Counted from the first letter of the stretch, positions 1 to 8,679 are shown. The stretch: DNA of 61,103 nt from Armatimonadota bacterium (GCA_023511915.1 JAIMAN010000008.1:1-61103), one strand, 5' to 3'. The notes: generated by a model from the sequence alone, not told the origin. Numbers and translations are program-made.

Positions 1-98
1 CGTTGTGATCGGGTATTCTACCGCTGTGTTGTGCCGTTTGGGTGTTATCATAGTGGATGAAATTTACCCCAAGCGGCGCTTTTTTTGTACCTGATCGA
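1..98. other. Left-edge intergenic segment with possible terminator
   Basis: I see no gene here. A short GC-rich dyad AGCGGCGCT (72-80) runs into seven T residues (80-86). This could be a weak rho-independent terminator for a plus-strand gene lying left of the window. The stem is only four base pairs, so the call is tentative. Confidence 0.3.
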
Positions 99-180
99 TG
101 TACCCTTATCAGCTCCTAACCTCCCCCGTACACGGGGGAGGAACTCCCTCCCCGCGGGCGGGGAGGGTTGGGGTGGGGGC
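99..180. repeat. Double C-rich hairpin repeat
   Basis: TGTACCCTTATCAG (99-112) is followed by two perfect-stem hairpins, CCTCCCCCGTACACGGGGGAGG and a CCCTCCCC/GGGGAGGG stem. The same 14-mer recurs at 39033-39046, but there the CCTCCCCCGTACAC core is in the opposite orientation. It lies downstream of the minus-strand operon and is probably a dispersed repeat that may also act as a terminator. Confidence 0.6.
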
Positions 181-234
181 TATATTAAATCTCACTGCAA
201 AGACACTTACTGTGGCGAATCCAAGAGGTACTTC

Positions 235-537
235 CTATTCATCATGCGAACCGAAGGCTTCTCGGATGGCTTTCAACATCGCCTCGGCGTCCTCGTCGCT
301 GAGCGTGCCCGCAAACGCACGGAGTTCCTTGACAGGCGCGCCCGAATGCGCTACCACATACCTGTGATAGGTGTCCTCGTCAACCGTCGCCGAGATCACC
401 TGTTCCCCGTCGCGGAACTTCAAGATGTATCGATAGCGCGGGCGTTCCGACTTCGAAAAGCGGATAATCGTACGCGCTTCGATGAGTTCGCCGCGCAGGT
501 CCTTCGGCTTGGATGTGCGTCGCGTGCGTGTCGCCAT
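235..537 (-). CDS. Small hypothetical protein
   Basis: This gene encodes 100 aa that I do not recognise. The N-terminus is very basic (TRTRRTSKPK). It is followed by a stretch likely to form beta strands (RYILKFRDGEQVISATVDED) and an acidic helical end containing LSDEDAEAMLKAIREAF. There is no signal peptide or membrane segment. It is the last gene of the pcm-enoyl-CoA hydratase-pfkA operon, starting 18 nt after the pfkA stop. The basic head could bind nucleic acid, but nothing specific supports a function. Confidence 0.6.
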   Translation of the reverse strand: MATRTRRTSKPKDLRGELIEARTIIRFSKSERPRYRYILKFRDGEQVISATVDEDTYHRYVVAHSGAPVKELRAFAGTLSDEDAEAMLKAIREAFGSHDE

Positions 538-555
538 ACGCCAATTCTACCCCCC

Positions 556-1524
556 CTATATCGCCATCATGCTCGCCACTTCCAGTTTGCGCAGGTCAAT
601 CGTTTTGGTCGCCGTCTGGATGTATTCAATCGGCACGGCGACGAGCCTGCCGCCCTCCACGCCGACCATCTCGTTGGTGTGCCCGTCCAGCAGGCGTTGC
701 ACGGCGAACACGCCGAGTTGCGTCGCCAGCACGCGGTCAAACGCCGTCGGCGAGCCGCCCCGCTGCATGTGCCCCAGCACCAACGCCCGCATGTGATACG
801 GCGTATGCTCCTGCAGGAACTTCTTGACATCTTCGGCGCGCGCCGCGCCCTCCGCCACCACGATGATGCTGGAACGCTTGCTCCGCTCGTAGCTGTCGCG
901 CAGCTTGTCCAGCAAGTCCACCAAGTCGTAGGGCACTTCGGGGATGAGTATCGCCTCCGCGCCGCCCGCCAGACCCACCTCCAGCGCGATGAACCCCTTG
1001 TGCCTGCCCATCACCTCAATCACGAACACACGCTCGTGCGAGTACGCCGTGTCGCGCACCTTGTCGATCGCCTCCAGCGCGGTGTTGACCGCCGTGTCGA
1101 AGCCGATGGAGTAGTCCGTGCCGGGGATGTCGTTGTCGATTGTGCCCGGCAGCCCCATCACCTTCACGGGCGAGATGCGCGAGAGTTCCACCCCGCCGCG
1201 CATCGAGCCGTCCCCGCCGATGATGACCAGCGCGTCGATGCCGTACTTGTCCAGTATCGCCGCGCCTTTCTGCAGACCTTCGGGCGTCTTGAACTCCTCG
1301 CAGCGGGCGGAGCGCAGAATCGTGCCCCCACGATTGATAATCCCGCCCACTGAGAGCGAACTCATCGGCTCGATTTCTTCGTTCAGCAGCCCCGCGTAGC
1401 CGCGCCTGATGCCGTACACCTCCAGCCCGTTGTAGAGCGCGGCGCGCACTACCGCCCGAATCGCCGCGTTCATGCCGGGCGAATCGCCGCCGCTGGTCAG
1501 CACGCCTATCCGCTTGACACTCAT
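556..1524 (-). CDS. pfkA: ATP-dependent 6-phosphofructokinase
   Basis: The 322-aa product phosphorylates fructose 6-phosphate to the 1,6-bisphosphate, the committed step of glycolysis. Length and motifs match bacterial PfkA. The N-terminal nucleotide motif is LTSGGDSPGMNAA. GGDGS near residue 103 has the glycine typical of ATP-using rather than PPi-using enzymes. The catalytic PGTIDNDI is near 125-132, followed by GTDYSIGFDTA, and the substrate-site EVMGRHKGF is near 170. The ATG at 1524 overlaps the upstream stop as ATGA, so the longer frame upstream is not coding. It is translationally coupled to the enoyl-CoA hydratase. Confidence 0.97.
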   Translation of the reverse strand: MSVKRIGVLTSGGDSPGMNAAIRAVVRAALYNGLEVYGIRRGYAGLLNEEIEPMSSLSVGGIINRGGTILRSARCEEFKTPEGLQKGAAILDKYGIDALVIIGGDGSMRGGVELSRISPVKVMGLPGTIDNDIPGTDYSIGFDTAVNTALEAIDKVRDTAYSHERVFVIEVMGRHKGFIALEVGLAGGAEAILIPEVPYDLVDLLDKLRDSYERSKRSSIIVVAEGAARAEDVKKFLQEHTPYHMRALVLGHMQRGGSPTAFDRVLATQLGVFAVQRLLDGHTNEMVGVEGGRLVAVPIEYIQTATKTIDLRKLEVASMMAI

Positions 1525-2300
1525 GGCGTCCCTCCGAAGTTGGGCTGGCGTTTCTCCAGAAAGGCGCGGATGCCCTCCTGCCCTTCGGGGCTGACGCGCA
1601 GTTCGGCAATGCGGGCAATCGTGAGCGAGCGCAGTTCGTCGGCAGGCAGCGTCTGCGTCGCGTGCAGGAGCATCTTCGCCGCCGCCATCGCGTTGGGACC
1701 GTTCTGCAGCAGGTTCTCCACGACCGCCTCCACCGCCGCGTCCAGTTGGTCGGCGGGCGCGAGCCGATGCACCAGCCCAATCCGCAGCGCGGTCTCGGCG
1801 TCGAACCGTTCGCCCGTGATGAAGAGCGCGCGGGCGTTGCCGTAGCCGATTTTGCGCGCCACATACGGCGCAATCACGGCGGGGATTAGCCCCAGTTTCA
1901 CCTCGCTGAAAGCGAATCGCGCGTCGGGCGTCGCCACCGCCACATCGCACACGGCGACCAGCCCCGCGCCCCCGCCCATCGCCGCCCCATGCACCCGACC
2001 CACCACAGGCTTCGGGCAGTGGTCAATCGCCTCGAACATCCGCGCGAGCCGCCGCGCGTCCTCCAAGTTCTCGGCGAAACTGTAGTTCACCATCTTGCCC
2101 ATCCAGTGCAGGTCTGCCCCTGCGCAGAACGACTTGCCCGCGCCCTGCACCACCACCACGCGCGTCGCCGCGTCCTCACGCAGCGACTCGAACGCCTCCG
2201 TGAGCTGCGCAATCAGCGTCTCGTCGAAGGCGTTGTGCGTCTCGGGGCGGTTGAGCGTAATCCGCGTGATCGGCGGCGTGCGGTCAATCAGCACACTCAT
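1521..2300 (-). CDS. Enoyl-CoA hydratase/isomerase family protein
   Basis: The 259-aa crotonase-fold protein probably hydrates an enoyl-CoA in fatty-acid or branched-chain degradation. The oxyanion-hole region FCAGADLHWMGKM (near 55-67) and GAAMGGGAGLVAVCD (near 105) are clear, and a catalytic-type glutamate lies in FSEVKLGLIP. The HWM variant is frequent in methylglutaconyl-CoA hydratases, so leucine catabolism is possible, but no partner genes are nearby to confirm this. It starts one base after the pcm stop and overlaps pfkA by four bases. Confidence 0.9.
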   Translation of the reverse strand: MSVLIDRTPPITRITLNRPETHNAFDETLIAQLTEAFESLREDAATRVVVVQGAGKSFCAGADLHWMGKMVNYSFAENLEDARRLARMFEAIDHCPKPVVGRVHGAAMGGGAGLVAVCDVAVATPDARFAFSEVKLGLIPAVIAPYVARKIGYGNARALFITGERFDAETALRIGLVHRLAPADQLDAAVEAVVENLLQNGPNAMAAAKMLLHATQTLPADELRSLTIARIAELRVSPEGQEGIRAFLEKRQPNFGGTP

Positions 2301-2301
2301 C

Positions 2302-2976
2302 TTAGCCCTCCAGTTCCTCCGATTTCCAGCCGTACTTGCCCACCAGCGGCACGAACATGCACTCGCCGAAGATCTTGGCGCGTAGGCGCGTGCCGTGCTT
2401 GGTGATGCGCGTGAGCCGTTGGTACTGCCGCGAGCCGAACGGCAGCAGAAGTTTACCCCCGTCGGGGCTGAGTTGGTCGAGCAGGGGCTGCGGGACTTTG
2501 GGCGGCGCGCCCGCCGTGACCAAGATGCGGTCATACGGCGCATACGGGGGAAAGCCGCAAGTGCCGTCGCCAATCACGAAGGTAATCGGCGGCAGGTTCA
2601 GCGGCTGCAGGTTGCGCAACGCCTGCAGGGTCAGGCGCGGGAACCGCTCGATGGTCGTCAGCCGCCCGCACAGCCGACGCAAAATCGCCGTCTGGTAGCC
2701 CGACCCCGTGCCGATTTCCAGCACATTTTCGTTGCCCGTGAGTTCCAGCAGTTGGGTCATCTGTCCCACCAGCGACGGCTGCGAGATGGTCTGCCCTTCG
2801 CCGATGGGCAGCGCGTGGTCGATGTAGGCGTACAGGCGATGGCTTTCGGGCACGAACAGGTGTCGGGGCGTCTGGCGCATCGCCTGCAGCACGCGCGGGT
2901 CGCGCACCCCCTTCGCATGCGCCTGTTCCAGCAGCGACTCCAGCTGGGCGGTGTAGTCCGTCCCGTCGGCGGGCAT
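2302..2976 (-). CDS. pcm: Protein-L-isoaspartate O-methyltransferase
   Basis: The 224-aa enzyme repairs isomerised aspartyl residues by methylating them with SAM. Diagnostic motifs are TPRHLFVPES, the substrate loop GEGQTISQP, and SAM motif I VLEIGTGSGYQTAIL followed by TIERFP. PYDRILVTAGAPP is motif II. It is first in the operon with the hydratase and pfkA. A 13-bp perfect inverted repeat (2996-3008 and 3021-3033) and the 21-bp palindrome array lie just upstream, so its promoter region is unusual. The exact start is less certain than the family. Confidence 0.94.
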   Translation of the reverse strand: MPADGTDYTAQLESLLEQAHAKGVRDPRVLQAMRQTPRHLFVPESHRLYAYIDHALPIGEGQTISQPSLVGQMTQLLELTGNENVLEIGTGSGYQTAILRRLCGRLTTIERFPRLTLQALRNLQPLNLPPITFVIGDGTCGFPPYAPYDRILVTAGAPPKVPQPLLDQLSPDGGKLLLPFGSRQYQRLTRITKHGTRLRAKIFGECMFVPLVGKYGWKSEELEG

Positions 2977-2995
2977 ACCCAGCAGGTTCGACGGT

Positions 2996-3033
2996 GCGGG
3001 CGCGAGTCCTGCAGAGAGTTGACTCGCGCCCGC
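2996..3033. repeat. 13-bp inverted repeat upstream of pcm
   Basis: GCGGGCGCGAGTC (2996-3008) and its exact complement GACTCGCGCCCGC (3021-3033) flank a 12-nt loop. The repeat sits between the pcm start and the palindrome array. On the minus strand it would fold in the pcm 5' leader, so it could affect pcm translation or serve as a protein site. Confidence 0.6.
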
Positions 3034-3150
3034 GGTCTATAGACCGACATCCATGGTCTACAGACCAGCGTCCGCGGTCTGCAGACCGGCGCCTGCGGTC
3101 TATAGACCGGCGTCCATGGTCTACAGACCAGCGTCCGCATGGAACAGACC
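3034..3150. repeat. Array of 21-bp-spaced palindromes between divergent genes
   Basis: Five copies of GGTCT-NN-AGACC start at 3034, 3055, 3076, 3097 and 3118, exactly 21 bp apart. A sixth, half-degenerate copy at 3139 keeps ACAGACC. Linkers are RRCRYCYRY-like 9-mers. A spacing of two helical turns puts every dyad on the same DNA face. The array ends at the putative -35 of the downstream glycosidase gene, so an operator array is plausible. A simple tandem expansion cannot be excluded. Confidence 0.75.
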
Positions 3151-3168
3151 CGCACACATAGGTACAAT
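3140..3168 (+). promoter_or_regulatory. Promoter of DUF4038 glycosidase gene
   Basis: TGGAAC (3140-3145), a 17-bp spacer, then TACAAT (3163-3168). The start codon at 3175 is only six bases after the -10, which predicts a leaderless mRNA. The -35 lies inside the last degenerate copy of the palindrome array. Confidence 0.6.
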
Positions 3169-3174
3169 CCCCGT

Positions 3175-4479
3175 ATGTCTACCCTACCGAAGTTGCGCGT
3201 GTGGGACGAGGCGGGGCATCCCTGTCGTGGGCGGTACTTGGTCACGGAGCGGGGCGAGCCGTTTTTCTACTTGGGCGACACGGCGTGGGAACTGTTCCAC
3301 CGCCTCACGCGCGAGGAGGCAGACCTGTACCTGACCGACCGCGCGGCGAAGGGCTTCACGGTCATTCAGGCGGTCGCGCTGGCGGAACTGGACGGGCTGA
3401 ACACGCCGAACGCTTACGGCGACACGCCCCTGCACCACAACGACCCCGCGCAGCCGAACGAGGCGTACTTTCGGCATGTGGACTGGGTGATTGACCGCGC
3501 GAACGCGCTGGGGCTGTATGTGGGGCTGCTGCCAACTTGGGGCGACAAGGTGAACCAAAAGTGGGGCGTCGGTCCCGAAATCTTCACCCCAGAGAACGCG
3601 CGCCTCTACGGCGAGTTTCTCGGCAGGCGGTATCGCGACAAGGGCATCGTGTGGATTCTCGGCGGCGACCGCCCGATTGAGTGCGAGGCGCACCTGAGCG
3701 TCTGGCGGGCGATGGCGGCGGGGCTGCGGGCAGGCGACGACGGCGCGCACCTGATGACCTATCACCCCGTGGGCGGGCAATCGTCCGCCGAGCGGCTGCA
3801 CGCCGAGCCGTGGCTGGACTTCAACATGCTGCAGTCGGGGCACGGGCGTCGCGCGGCGGCGAACTACGCGATGCTGGAGCGCGACTACCGACGCACGCCT
3901 GTCAAGCCCTGCATGGATGGCGAGCCGTGCTACGAAGACCACCCGATTGGCTTCGACCCGCGCAACGGCTGGTTCGACGCCGCCGATGTGCGCCGCGCGG
4001 CGTATTGGGCGTTGCTGGCGGGCGCGCACGGGCACACCTACGGCTGCCACAACATCTGGCAGATGTACGCGCCCGAGAAGCATACGCCCGTCTCGCACGC
4101 GCGGCGGGCGTGGCGGGAGTCGCTGAACCTGCCGGGCGCGGGGCAGATGCGCTACGCGAAGCAACTGATGCTGCGCCGTGACCCGTTGCTGCGCGTGCCT
4201 GACCAGAGCCTGCTGGCGTCGGACGCTGGGGAGGGCGAGGCGCACATCCGCGCCGCGCGCGCCGCCGACGGCAGCTACGCCTACCTCTACCTGCCCACGC
4301 CGCGACCCGTGCGCGTGCGGATGGACAAACTCGCGGGGCGCACCGTGCAGGCGCACTGGTACGACCCGCGCATAGGGGAGTGGACGCCCATCGGCGAGTT
4401 CCGCGCCACAGGCGAGCGTGAGTTCACCCCGCCCACAGGCGACGCGCACGACTGGGTGCTGGTGTTGGAGCGCGCATGA
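3175..4479 (+). CDS. DUF4038-type glycoside hydrolase (apiosidase-like)
   Basis: The 434-aa protein resembles the DUF4038 / GH140-like TIM-barrel enzymes that release apiose or related sugars from plant polysaccharides. The family hallmark FFYLGDTAWELFHRL is near residue 30, followed by YLTDRAAKGFTVIQ and later WILGGDRP. A C-terminal beta domain of the collagen-binding-like type follows (YLYLPTPRPVRV, WYDPRIGEW). No signal peptide is visible, so it may act inside the cell. The ATG at 3175 was chosen over 3139 because TACAAT lies six bases upstream. Substrate is not provable from sequence. Confidence 0.8.
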   Translation: MSTLPKLRVWDEAGHPCRGRYLVTERGEPFFYLGDTAWELFHRLTREEADLYLTDRAAKGFTVIQAVALAELDGLNTPNAYGDTPLHHNDPAQPNEAYFRHVDWVIDRANALGLYVGLLPTWGDKVNQKWGVGPEIFTPENARLYGEFLGRRYRDKGIVWILGGDRPIECEAHLSVWRAMAAGLRAGDDGAHLMTYHPVGGQSSAERLHAEPWLDFNMLQSGHGRRAAANYAMLERDYRRTPVKPCMDGEPCYEDHPIGFDPRNGWFDAADVRRAAYWALLAGAHGHTYGCHNIWQMYAPEKHTPVSHARRAWRESLNLPGAGQMRYAKQLMLRRDPLLRVPDQSLLASDAGEGEAHIRAARAADGSYAYLYLPTPRPVRVRMDKLAGRTVQAHWYDPRIGEWTPIGEFRATGEREFTPPTGDAHDWVLVLERA

Positions 4480-4480
4480 A

Positions 4481-4524
4481 CCCCCCTCTCCCACCGCGTG
4501 GGAGAGGGGATGGAGGTGAGGGGA
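4481..4524. repeat. CCCCTCTCCC hairpin repeat
   Basis: A perfect hairpin, CCCCTCTCCCAC-CGC-GTGGGAGAGGGG, followed by GGAGGTGAGGGGA. It lies between convergent genes and resembles the arms of the larger element at 38792, 52527 and 56229. It probably doubles as a bidirectional terminator. Confidence 0.6.
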
Positions 4525-4525
4525 A

Positions 4526-5620
4526 TCACTTCTGCACGCGCTTGATGGTGCAGCCAAACGCGCGCGTCTGTTGCACGGGCGGCTGCTTGCCCTCCAGAAT
4601 CGCGTCCAGAGCGTTCTTGAGGTCGCGCTGGCTGACGCGCTGCGGGTTCTGGCTGTCGTCGATGCGCCCGTGATAGCGCAAGACGAAGTTCGAATCCAGC
4701 ACGAACACTTCGGGCGTTACCTTCGCGTCGTACAGGTCGGCGATACGGTTGCCCTCGTCCTTCAGCACGGGGAAGGTGAAGCCCTTCTTCTGGGCGTGGT
4801 CGGTCACCTCAGGGGCAGGCTCGGTGTTGTTGGCGTTGATGCCGAGAAACATCACGCCCTTGGGCATATACTCCTTCGCGAGGGTCGCCATGCGCTCGTC
4901 GTAGTCCAGCGAGATGGGGCAGCGCGTGGCGATGAACATAATCACGATGGCTTTTTTGTCCTTGATGTCGTAGAGGGTGACCTCTTTGGGCAGTCCTTCG
5001 CGCGGGTTCATGTTCGGCAGGGTGAAGTTGGGGACGCGCTTGCCGATTTCGGGCTTCTCGGCGGCTTGCGGGGCTGCCGCGCCGTACTGTGCGCTCGCGC
5101 CTGCAAAGTACGCCAGCAGTTCGTCGGCGTGGTTGCTCGTGCCCGCCTTTTCGAAGACCTTCTCGATCGTGCCGTCGGGCGCAATCACATAGGTCGTGCG
5201 GCTCGCGAAGCCCGCGCTCGTGCGCACTTGGTAGGCTTCAGCGACCTTGCCGTCAGCGTCCGCCAGCACGATGTGCTTCAGGTTGTGCTGCTGGGCGAAG
5301 TTCTTCTGCGCCTCGGGCGCGTCCACGCTAATCGCGAACACGACCGCGTGCTGGCTGAGTTTCTCGTACTGGTCGCGCACGGCGCAGTTTTGCGCGGTGC
5401 AGCCGGGCGTGTTCGATTTCGGGTAGAACATCAGCACGACGCGCTTGCCTGCGTAGTCGCTCAGGCGGTAGGTGTTGCCGTCGCTGCCGACAAGCGTGAA
5501 GTCGGGGGCTTTCGAACCTTCCTTCAGAGGCGTGGACGAGAACACGAAACTCCACACGCCCCACAACAGAATCCCGATGGTGAACGGAATCGCCCACCAG
5601 AAACGGTTGCGCTTCTGCAT
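4526..5620 (-). CDS. Membrane-anchored double redoxin (peroxiredoxin plus thioredoxin-like)
   Basis: The 364-aa protein starts with a basic N-terminus and one hydrophobic segment (about 9-26), probably a signal anchor exporting the rest. Domain 1 (about 38-180) is a Bcp-type peroxiredoxin with [14 protein letters not shown], whose peroxidatic and resolving-type cysteines are five apart. Domain 2 (about 205-350) is a second redoxin with [13 protein letters not shown], where a single cysteine replaces the usual CXXC. The likely role is peroxide defence outside the cytoplasm. The start follows a GGAGG site, with TATACT (5672-5677) as the -10. It lies downstream of ruvA. Confidence 0.85.
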   Translation of the reverse strand: MQKRNRFWWAIPFTIGILLWGVWSFVFSSTPLKEGSKAPDFTLVGSDGNTYRLSDYAGKRVVLMFYPKSNTPGCTAQNCAVRDQYEKLSQHAVVFAISVDAPEAQKNFAQQHNLKHIVLADADGKVAEAYQVRTSAGFASRTTYVIAPDGTIEKVFEKAGTSNHADELLAYFAGASAQYGAAAPQAAEKPEIGKRVPNFTLPNMNPREGLPKEVTLYDIKDKKAIVIMFIATRCPISLDYDERMATLAKEYMPKGVMFLGINANNTEPAPEVTDHAQKKGFTFPVLKDEGNRIADLYDAKVTPEVFVLDSNFVLRYHGRIDDSQNPQRVSQRDLKNALDAILEGKQPPVQQTRAFGCTIKRVQK

Positions 5621-5684
5621 AGCGTATACCTCCCTATACGGTTTAGACGCGCGGCGTCGCGCGCGGTTCGGAGTATACCCGTTT

Positions 5685-6299
5685 TCAGCGTCGGGGGGCA
5701 AGTCGGGCGAGGGCGAGACGCATGAGGGTCTGTTCGTCGGCGTCGGGCTGCTCGTCCAGCACAGCGTTGAGGGCAGCCTGCGCGTCGCGGCGCGTGTAGC
5801 CGAGTTGCACCAGCCCTTCGGTCAGCGCGTCGAGGTCAATCGCGCGGGCGCGTGTGGCTGCCGCCAGCCGCTCCACCTGCCGCTCGAAGGCGAACTGGGC
5901 GACCTTGTCGGACAGCTCCAGCGCGAGGCGTTCCGCCAGCTTCGCGCCGACGCCTGGCAGCGACTTGAGGTAGCGGGTGTCCTTGCGGGCGATTGCACGC
6001 GCCAGTGCGTCAGGCTCGCCCGCGCCCATCAGGTTCAACGCCAGGCGCGGTCCGACACCGCTGACGGTAATCAGCAGGTCGAACAGTTTGCGCTGGGCAG
6101 GCTCCAGAAAGCCGTACAGCAGGATGCCCTCGTCCTCGTGGAACAGGGTGCGGATGTGCAGGGTAAGCGGTTCGCCCAGCGGGGGCAGTTGCTCGCGGAG
6201 GTTGGGCGGCAGGCGCACCTCGTAGCCGACGCCGCCCACCTCAATCAGCGCAAGGTTCTCTTCTACACTCAGCAGCACGCCGTTTAGCCTGCCAATCAT
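5685..6299 (-). CDS. ruvA: Holliday junction helicase subunit RuvA
   Basis: The 204-aa RuvA binds four-way junctions and loads RuvB for branch migration. The N-terminal OB fold ([28 protein letters not shown]) is typical. Two helix-hairpin-helix motifs follow, [13 protein letters not shown] (near 80) and [13 protein letters not shown] (near 115). The C-terminal RuvB-contacting domain contains [16 protein letters not shown]. The gene starts directly after the stop of the TPR gene, so they are one transcript. No ruvB or ruvC lies adjacent. The promoter of the next gene appears to lie near its 3' end. Confidence 0.95.
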   Translation of the reverse strand: MIGRLNGVLLSVEENLALIEVGGVGYEVRLPPNLREQLPPLGEPLTLHIRTLFHEDEGILLYGFLEPAQRKLFDLLITVSGVGPRLALNLMGAGEPDALARAIARKDTRYLKSLPGVGAKLAERLALELSDKVAQFAFERQVERLAAATRARAIDLDALTEGLVQLGYTRRDAQAALNAVLDEQPDADEQTLMRLALARLAPRR

Positions 6300-7955
6300 C
6301 TACGGCGCAGGGAACACGGGCACGAACAGCAGCGCCATCAGCAGCTCCAGCGCGCGGGGCGGCTCTGGGGGCGTGAGGCTGGTGACGCGGTTGGGATCCA
6401 GCTGCGCCGCGCGGCGTATCGCTTGGTCTGCCTCGCGCACCTTACGCAACTCGGTGTAGACATACGACGCGCCGACCTGCGCCCAGGCGGTATCGCGCGC
6501 GAGTTCGAGTGCCTTGTTCAGCGCGGCTTCTGCCTGCTGAAGCGTCTCTGCACTGGGGCGGTTGCCGTCGCGCTTGGTGGTGTAGGCTTCGAAGGCGTGG
6601 CTCATCGCAATCCCCAAGTGCGCAGGCGCGTAGTCGGGTCGCGCGACCAACGCCAGCTCGAACCACTCGCGCGCGGTCTTGAGTAGGTCTTCCTCGCCGG
6701 GGCGCAGCCCGTCGATGAGGTTCAGCATCCCGCGCAGTTGGTACGCCTCCGCCATCAGCGGGTCTAAGTCCAGCGTGCGCCAGAAGGCGTCTTTGGCGCG
6801 GTCGAACTCGCGGTTGTTCACGAGGCTCCAGTAGCGCAGGAAGGCGACTTGGGGGGTATTGTCGCTCACCCCTTGCGCTTGGGCGGCAAGCCTGCCGACG
6901 ACGGTGGCGCGCCGTCCCAGCATCGCGAGGTTCGCTTGCGCCGCCAGCAGCGGGCGCGACTCTTTGTCCAGTTTCTCCGCTTCGGCGAAGGCGCGCTCCT
7001 GCTCGCGTGTGTCGTTGAGTAGCGCGGCTGCCAGCCCGCGAATGGCGTAGGTGTAGTCGTTGGCGACTCCGCGACGGGCGGCGGTGTTCGTAATCACCAC
7101 CACATCGCGCAGCCTGCCCGCCTGCAGATAGGCATACGCCAGCAGGTTGATATAGCGCGGGTTGGACGGCTCGCGCTCGGTCAGTTGCAGTAGGTCGTTG
7201 ATGCTCGCGGATGCCTGCCCTTCGGTAATCAGCAGCAGCGTGCGGGCGACAATCGCGTCGGGCGTGCGCGAGTCGCCGAGCGCTTTCAGGCGCATCTGGT
7301 TGATTTTGTGCTGCGCGTCGATGGCGTTGCGCAGCAGTTCGCGCTCGTTGCGGGCGTTTCGGGCGCGGCGCAGGCTCGCCGCCACGCGCAACTCTTGCGT
7401 CTCCAGCGAGTCGGGGTACAGCCGCGCGAGGTCTTCCACTGCTTCGTCCGCTTCGGCGGCGCGCCCCAAGCGCAGCAGGGTCTGAATCTGCAGCACGCGC
7501 GATTCGCGGTGCGTCGAGTCTGCCTTGAGGGCGACGCGCGTGTGGTACAGGGCGTCGTCGAACTTGCCGTCAGCGAACGCCGCGCGCGCCTGCTCGTAAT
7601 GATACGGCGCGCCCTGCCCCACGCCGTTGTCAATCACCAGGCGCAACTCCTTCGCGACTGTCTTGTTGCCCTCCAGAAACGCGACAATCTTCAGCCGCCG
7701 CTCGCCCTCCGTGTCGGTCACGGTGTCCCATTCGTACTCGTAGGGGGTGCTGTCGTCCACCTCGCGCAGCGCGCCGTCCACTTGGAACTCCACGCGCTCG
7801 ACCAGTTTCTCGGACTGCACCCGCGCGACGACCTTCACGATGCCCTTGATGCTCGCGCCGTCGTCGAGGTTGACCGTAATCGTTGCGTCCGACTTTGGCT
7901 GCGCGAACGCGCCTGCAAGCAGCGCCAGCCAGCCGATGTGCCGAATTGCCTTCAT
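6300..7955 (-). CDS. Secreted TPR-repeat protein with Ig-like N-terminal domain
   Basis: The 551-aa product begins with a short signal peptide (KAIRHIGWLALLAGAFAQ). A beta domain of about 90 residues follows (ATITVNLDDGASIKG, RVEFQVDG), resembling a bacterial Ig-like or 'generated surface' module. Then come about ten TPR-like helical repeats, with APAHLGIAMSHAF and AWAQVGASYVYTELRK near the end. TPR arrays are protein-docking scaffolds, and no partner is identifiable. The ATG at 7955 was chosen because it gives the signal peptide; the upstream in-frame extension runs antisense through the divergent gene. It is operonic with ruvA. Confidence 0.75.
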   Translation of the reverse strand: MKAIRHIGWLALLAGAFAQPKSDATITVNLDDGASIKGIVKVVARVQSEKLVERVEFQVDGALREVDDSTPYEYEWDTVTDTEGERRLKIVAFLEGNKTVAKELRLVIDNGVGQGAPYHYEQARAAFADGKFDDALYHTRVALKADSTHRESRVLQIQTLLRLGRAAEADEAVEDLARLYPDSLETQELRVAASLRRARNARNERELLRNAIDAQHKINQMRLKALGDSRTPDAIVARTLLLITEGQASASINDLLQLTEREPSNPRYINLLAYAYLQAGRLRDVVVITNTAARRGVANDYTYAIRGLAAALLNDTREQERAFAEAEKLDKESRPLLAAQANLAMLGRRATVVGRLAAQAQGVSDNTPQVAFLRYWSLVNNREFDRAKDAFWRTLDLDPLMAEAYQLRGMLNLIDGLRPGEEDLLKTAREWFELALVARPDYAPAHLGIAMSHAFEAYTTKRDGNRPSAETLQQAEAALNKALELARDTAWAQVGASYVYTELRKVREADQAIRRAAQLDPNRVTSLTPPEPPRALELLMALLFVPVFPAP

Positions 7956-8006
7956 AACGAAGGCTACGATTCTCGCCCCACGCGCCGATTCCTGCAGGGT
8001 GTGAGG

Positions 8007-8012
8007 TAGAAT
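8007..8012 (+). promoter_or_regulatory. -10 element, leaderless arrangement
   Basis: GG-TAGAAT ends six bases before the ATG at 8019. No ribosome-binding site fits in between. I see no convincing -35. Confidence 0.5.
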
Positions 8013-8018
8013 CGCGCT

Positions 8019-8678
8019 ATGGACGGCTTGTATCACCCCGCGCTGACGGCGTATCTGGAGGGCTTGGTGGAACGCCCGCACCCGCTGTTGGCGGCGATGG
8101 AACAGCGCGCCGCCGAGACGAATTTCCCGATTGTGGGTCCTGTGGTGGGGCAGTTGTTTTACTGGCTGACGCGGCTGACGGGCGCGCGGCGCGTTTTTGA
8201 GTTGGGCAGCGGCTACGGCTACTCGACAGCGTGGTTCGCGCTGGCGGTACGCGACAACGGCGGCGGCGTGGTGCATCACACCGTGTGGGACGCCGACCTG
8301 TCGCGTCAGGCGCAGGAGTACCTCGCGCAGATGGGGCTGAGCGACCTGATGACCTACCATGTCGGCGAGGCGGTGGAGACACTGCAGCGCGTCGGCGGCG
8401 AGTACGACCTCATCTTCTGCGACATCGACAAGGCGGGCTATCCCGCGTCGCTGCCTGTGGTGAAGCGACACCTGCGCGTCGGCGGGCTTGCGCTCTACGA
8501 CAATATGCTCTGGAGCGGGCGCGTGTGGGACACGCAGGACACTTCCGAAGCGACCGAAGCGATTCGCACACTCACCCAGCAGATGACCCACGACCCCGAC
8601 CTGCAAACGGTGCTGTTCCCGATGCGCGACGGCGTGCTGGCGGGAATTAAAGTGCGCCCATCGGGTACAATTCCGTAG
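8019..8678 (+). CDS. Class I SAM-dependent O-methyltransferase
   Basis: The 219-aa protein belongs to the caffeoyl-CoA O-methyltransferase-like family 3. Motif I is FELGSGYGYSTAWFA (near 60), the metal and substrate region is YDLIFCDIDKAGYPAS (near 130), and GLALYDNMLWSGRV (near 160) supplies the second aspartate-asparagine pair. The size is normal for bacterial members, which methylate catechol-like hydroxyls. The physiological substrate is unknown. It is divergent from the TPR gene and has a -10 six bases before the start codon. Confidence 0.85.
   Translation: MDGLYHPALTAYLEGLVERPHPLLAAMEQRAAETNFPIVGPVVGQLFYWLTRLTGARRVFELGSGYGYSTAWFALAVRDNGGGVVHHTVWDADLSRQAQEYLAQMGLSDLMTYHVGEAVETLQRVGGEYDLIFCDIDKAGYPASLPVVKRHLRVGGLALYDNMLWSGRVWDTQDTSEATEAIRTLTQQMTHDPDLQTVLFPMRDGVLAGIKVRPSGTIP
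8666..8671 (+). promoter_or_regulatory. -10 element inside the end of the methyltransferase gene
   Basis: GG-TACAAT is followed by eight bases and then the GTG start of the next gene. The element lies within the last codons of the upstream gene. It suggests independent, near-leaderless transcription of the Lon-N protein. Confidence 0.5.
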
Positions 8679-8679
8679 A

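Noticed and set aside
3034-3150. CRISPR-like array
   Set aside because: The unit is 21 bp with palindromes of 12 bp and 9-bp linkers that are themselves similar. There are no unique spacers of 30 bp and no cas genes.
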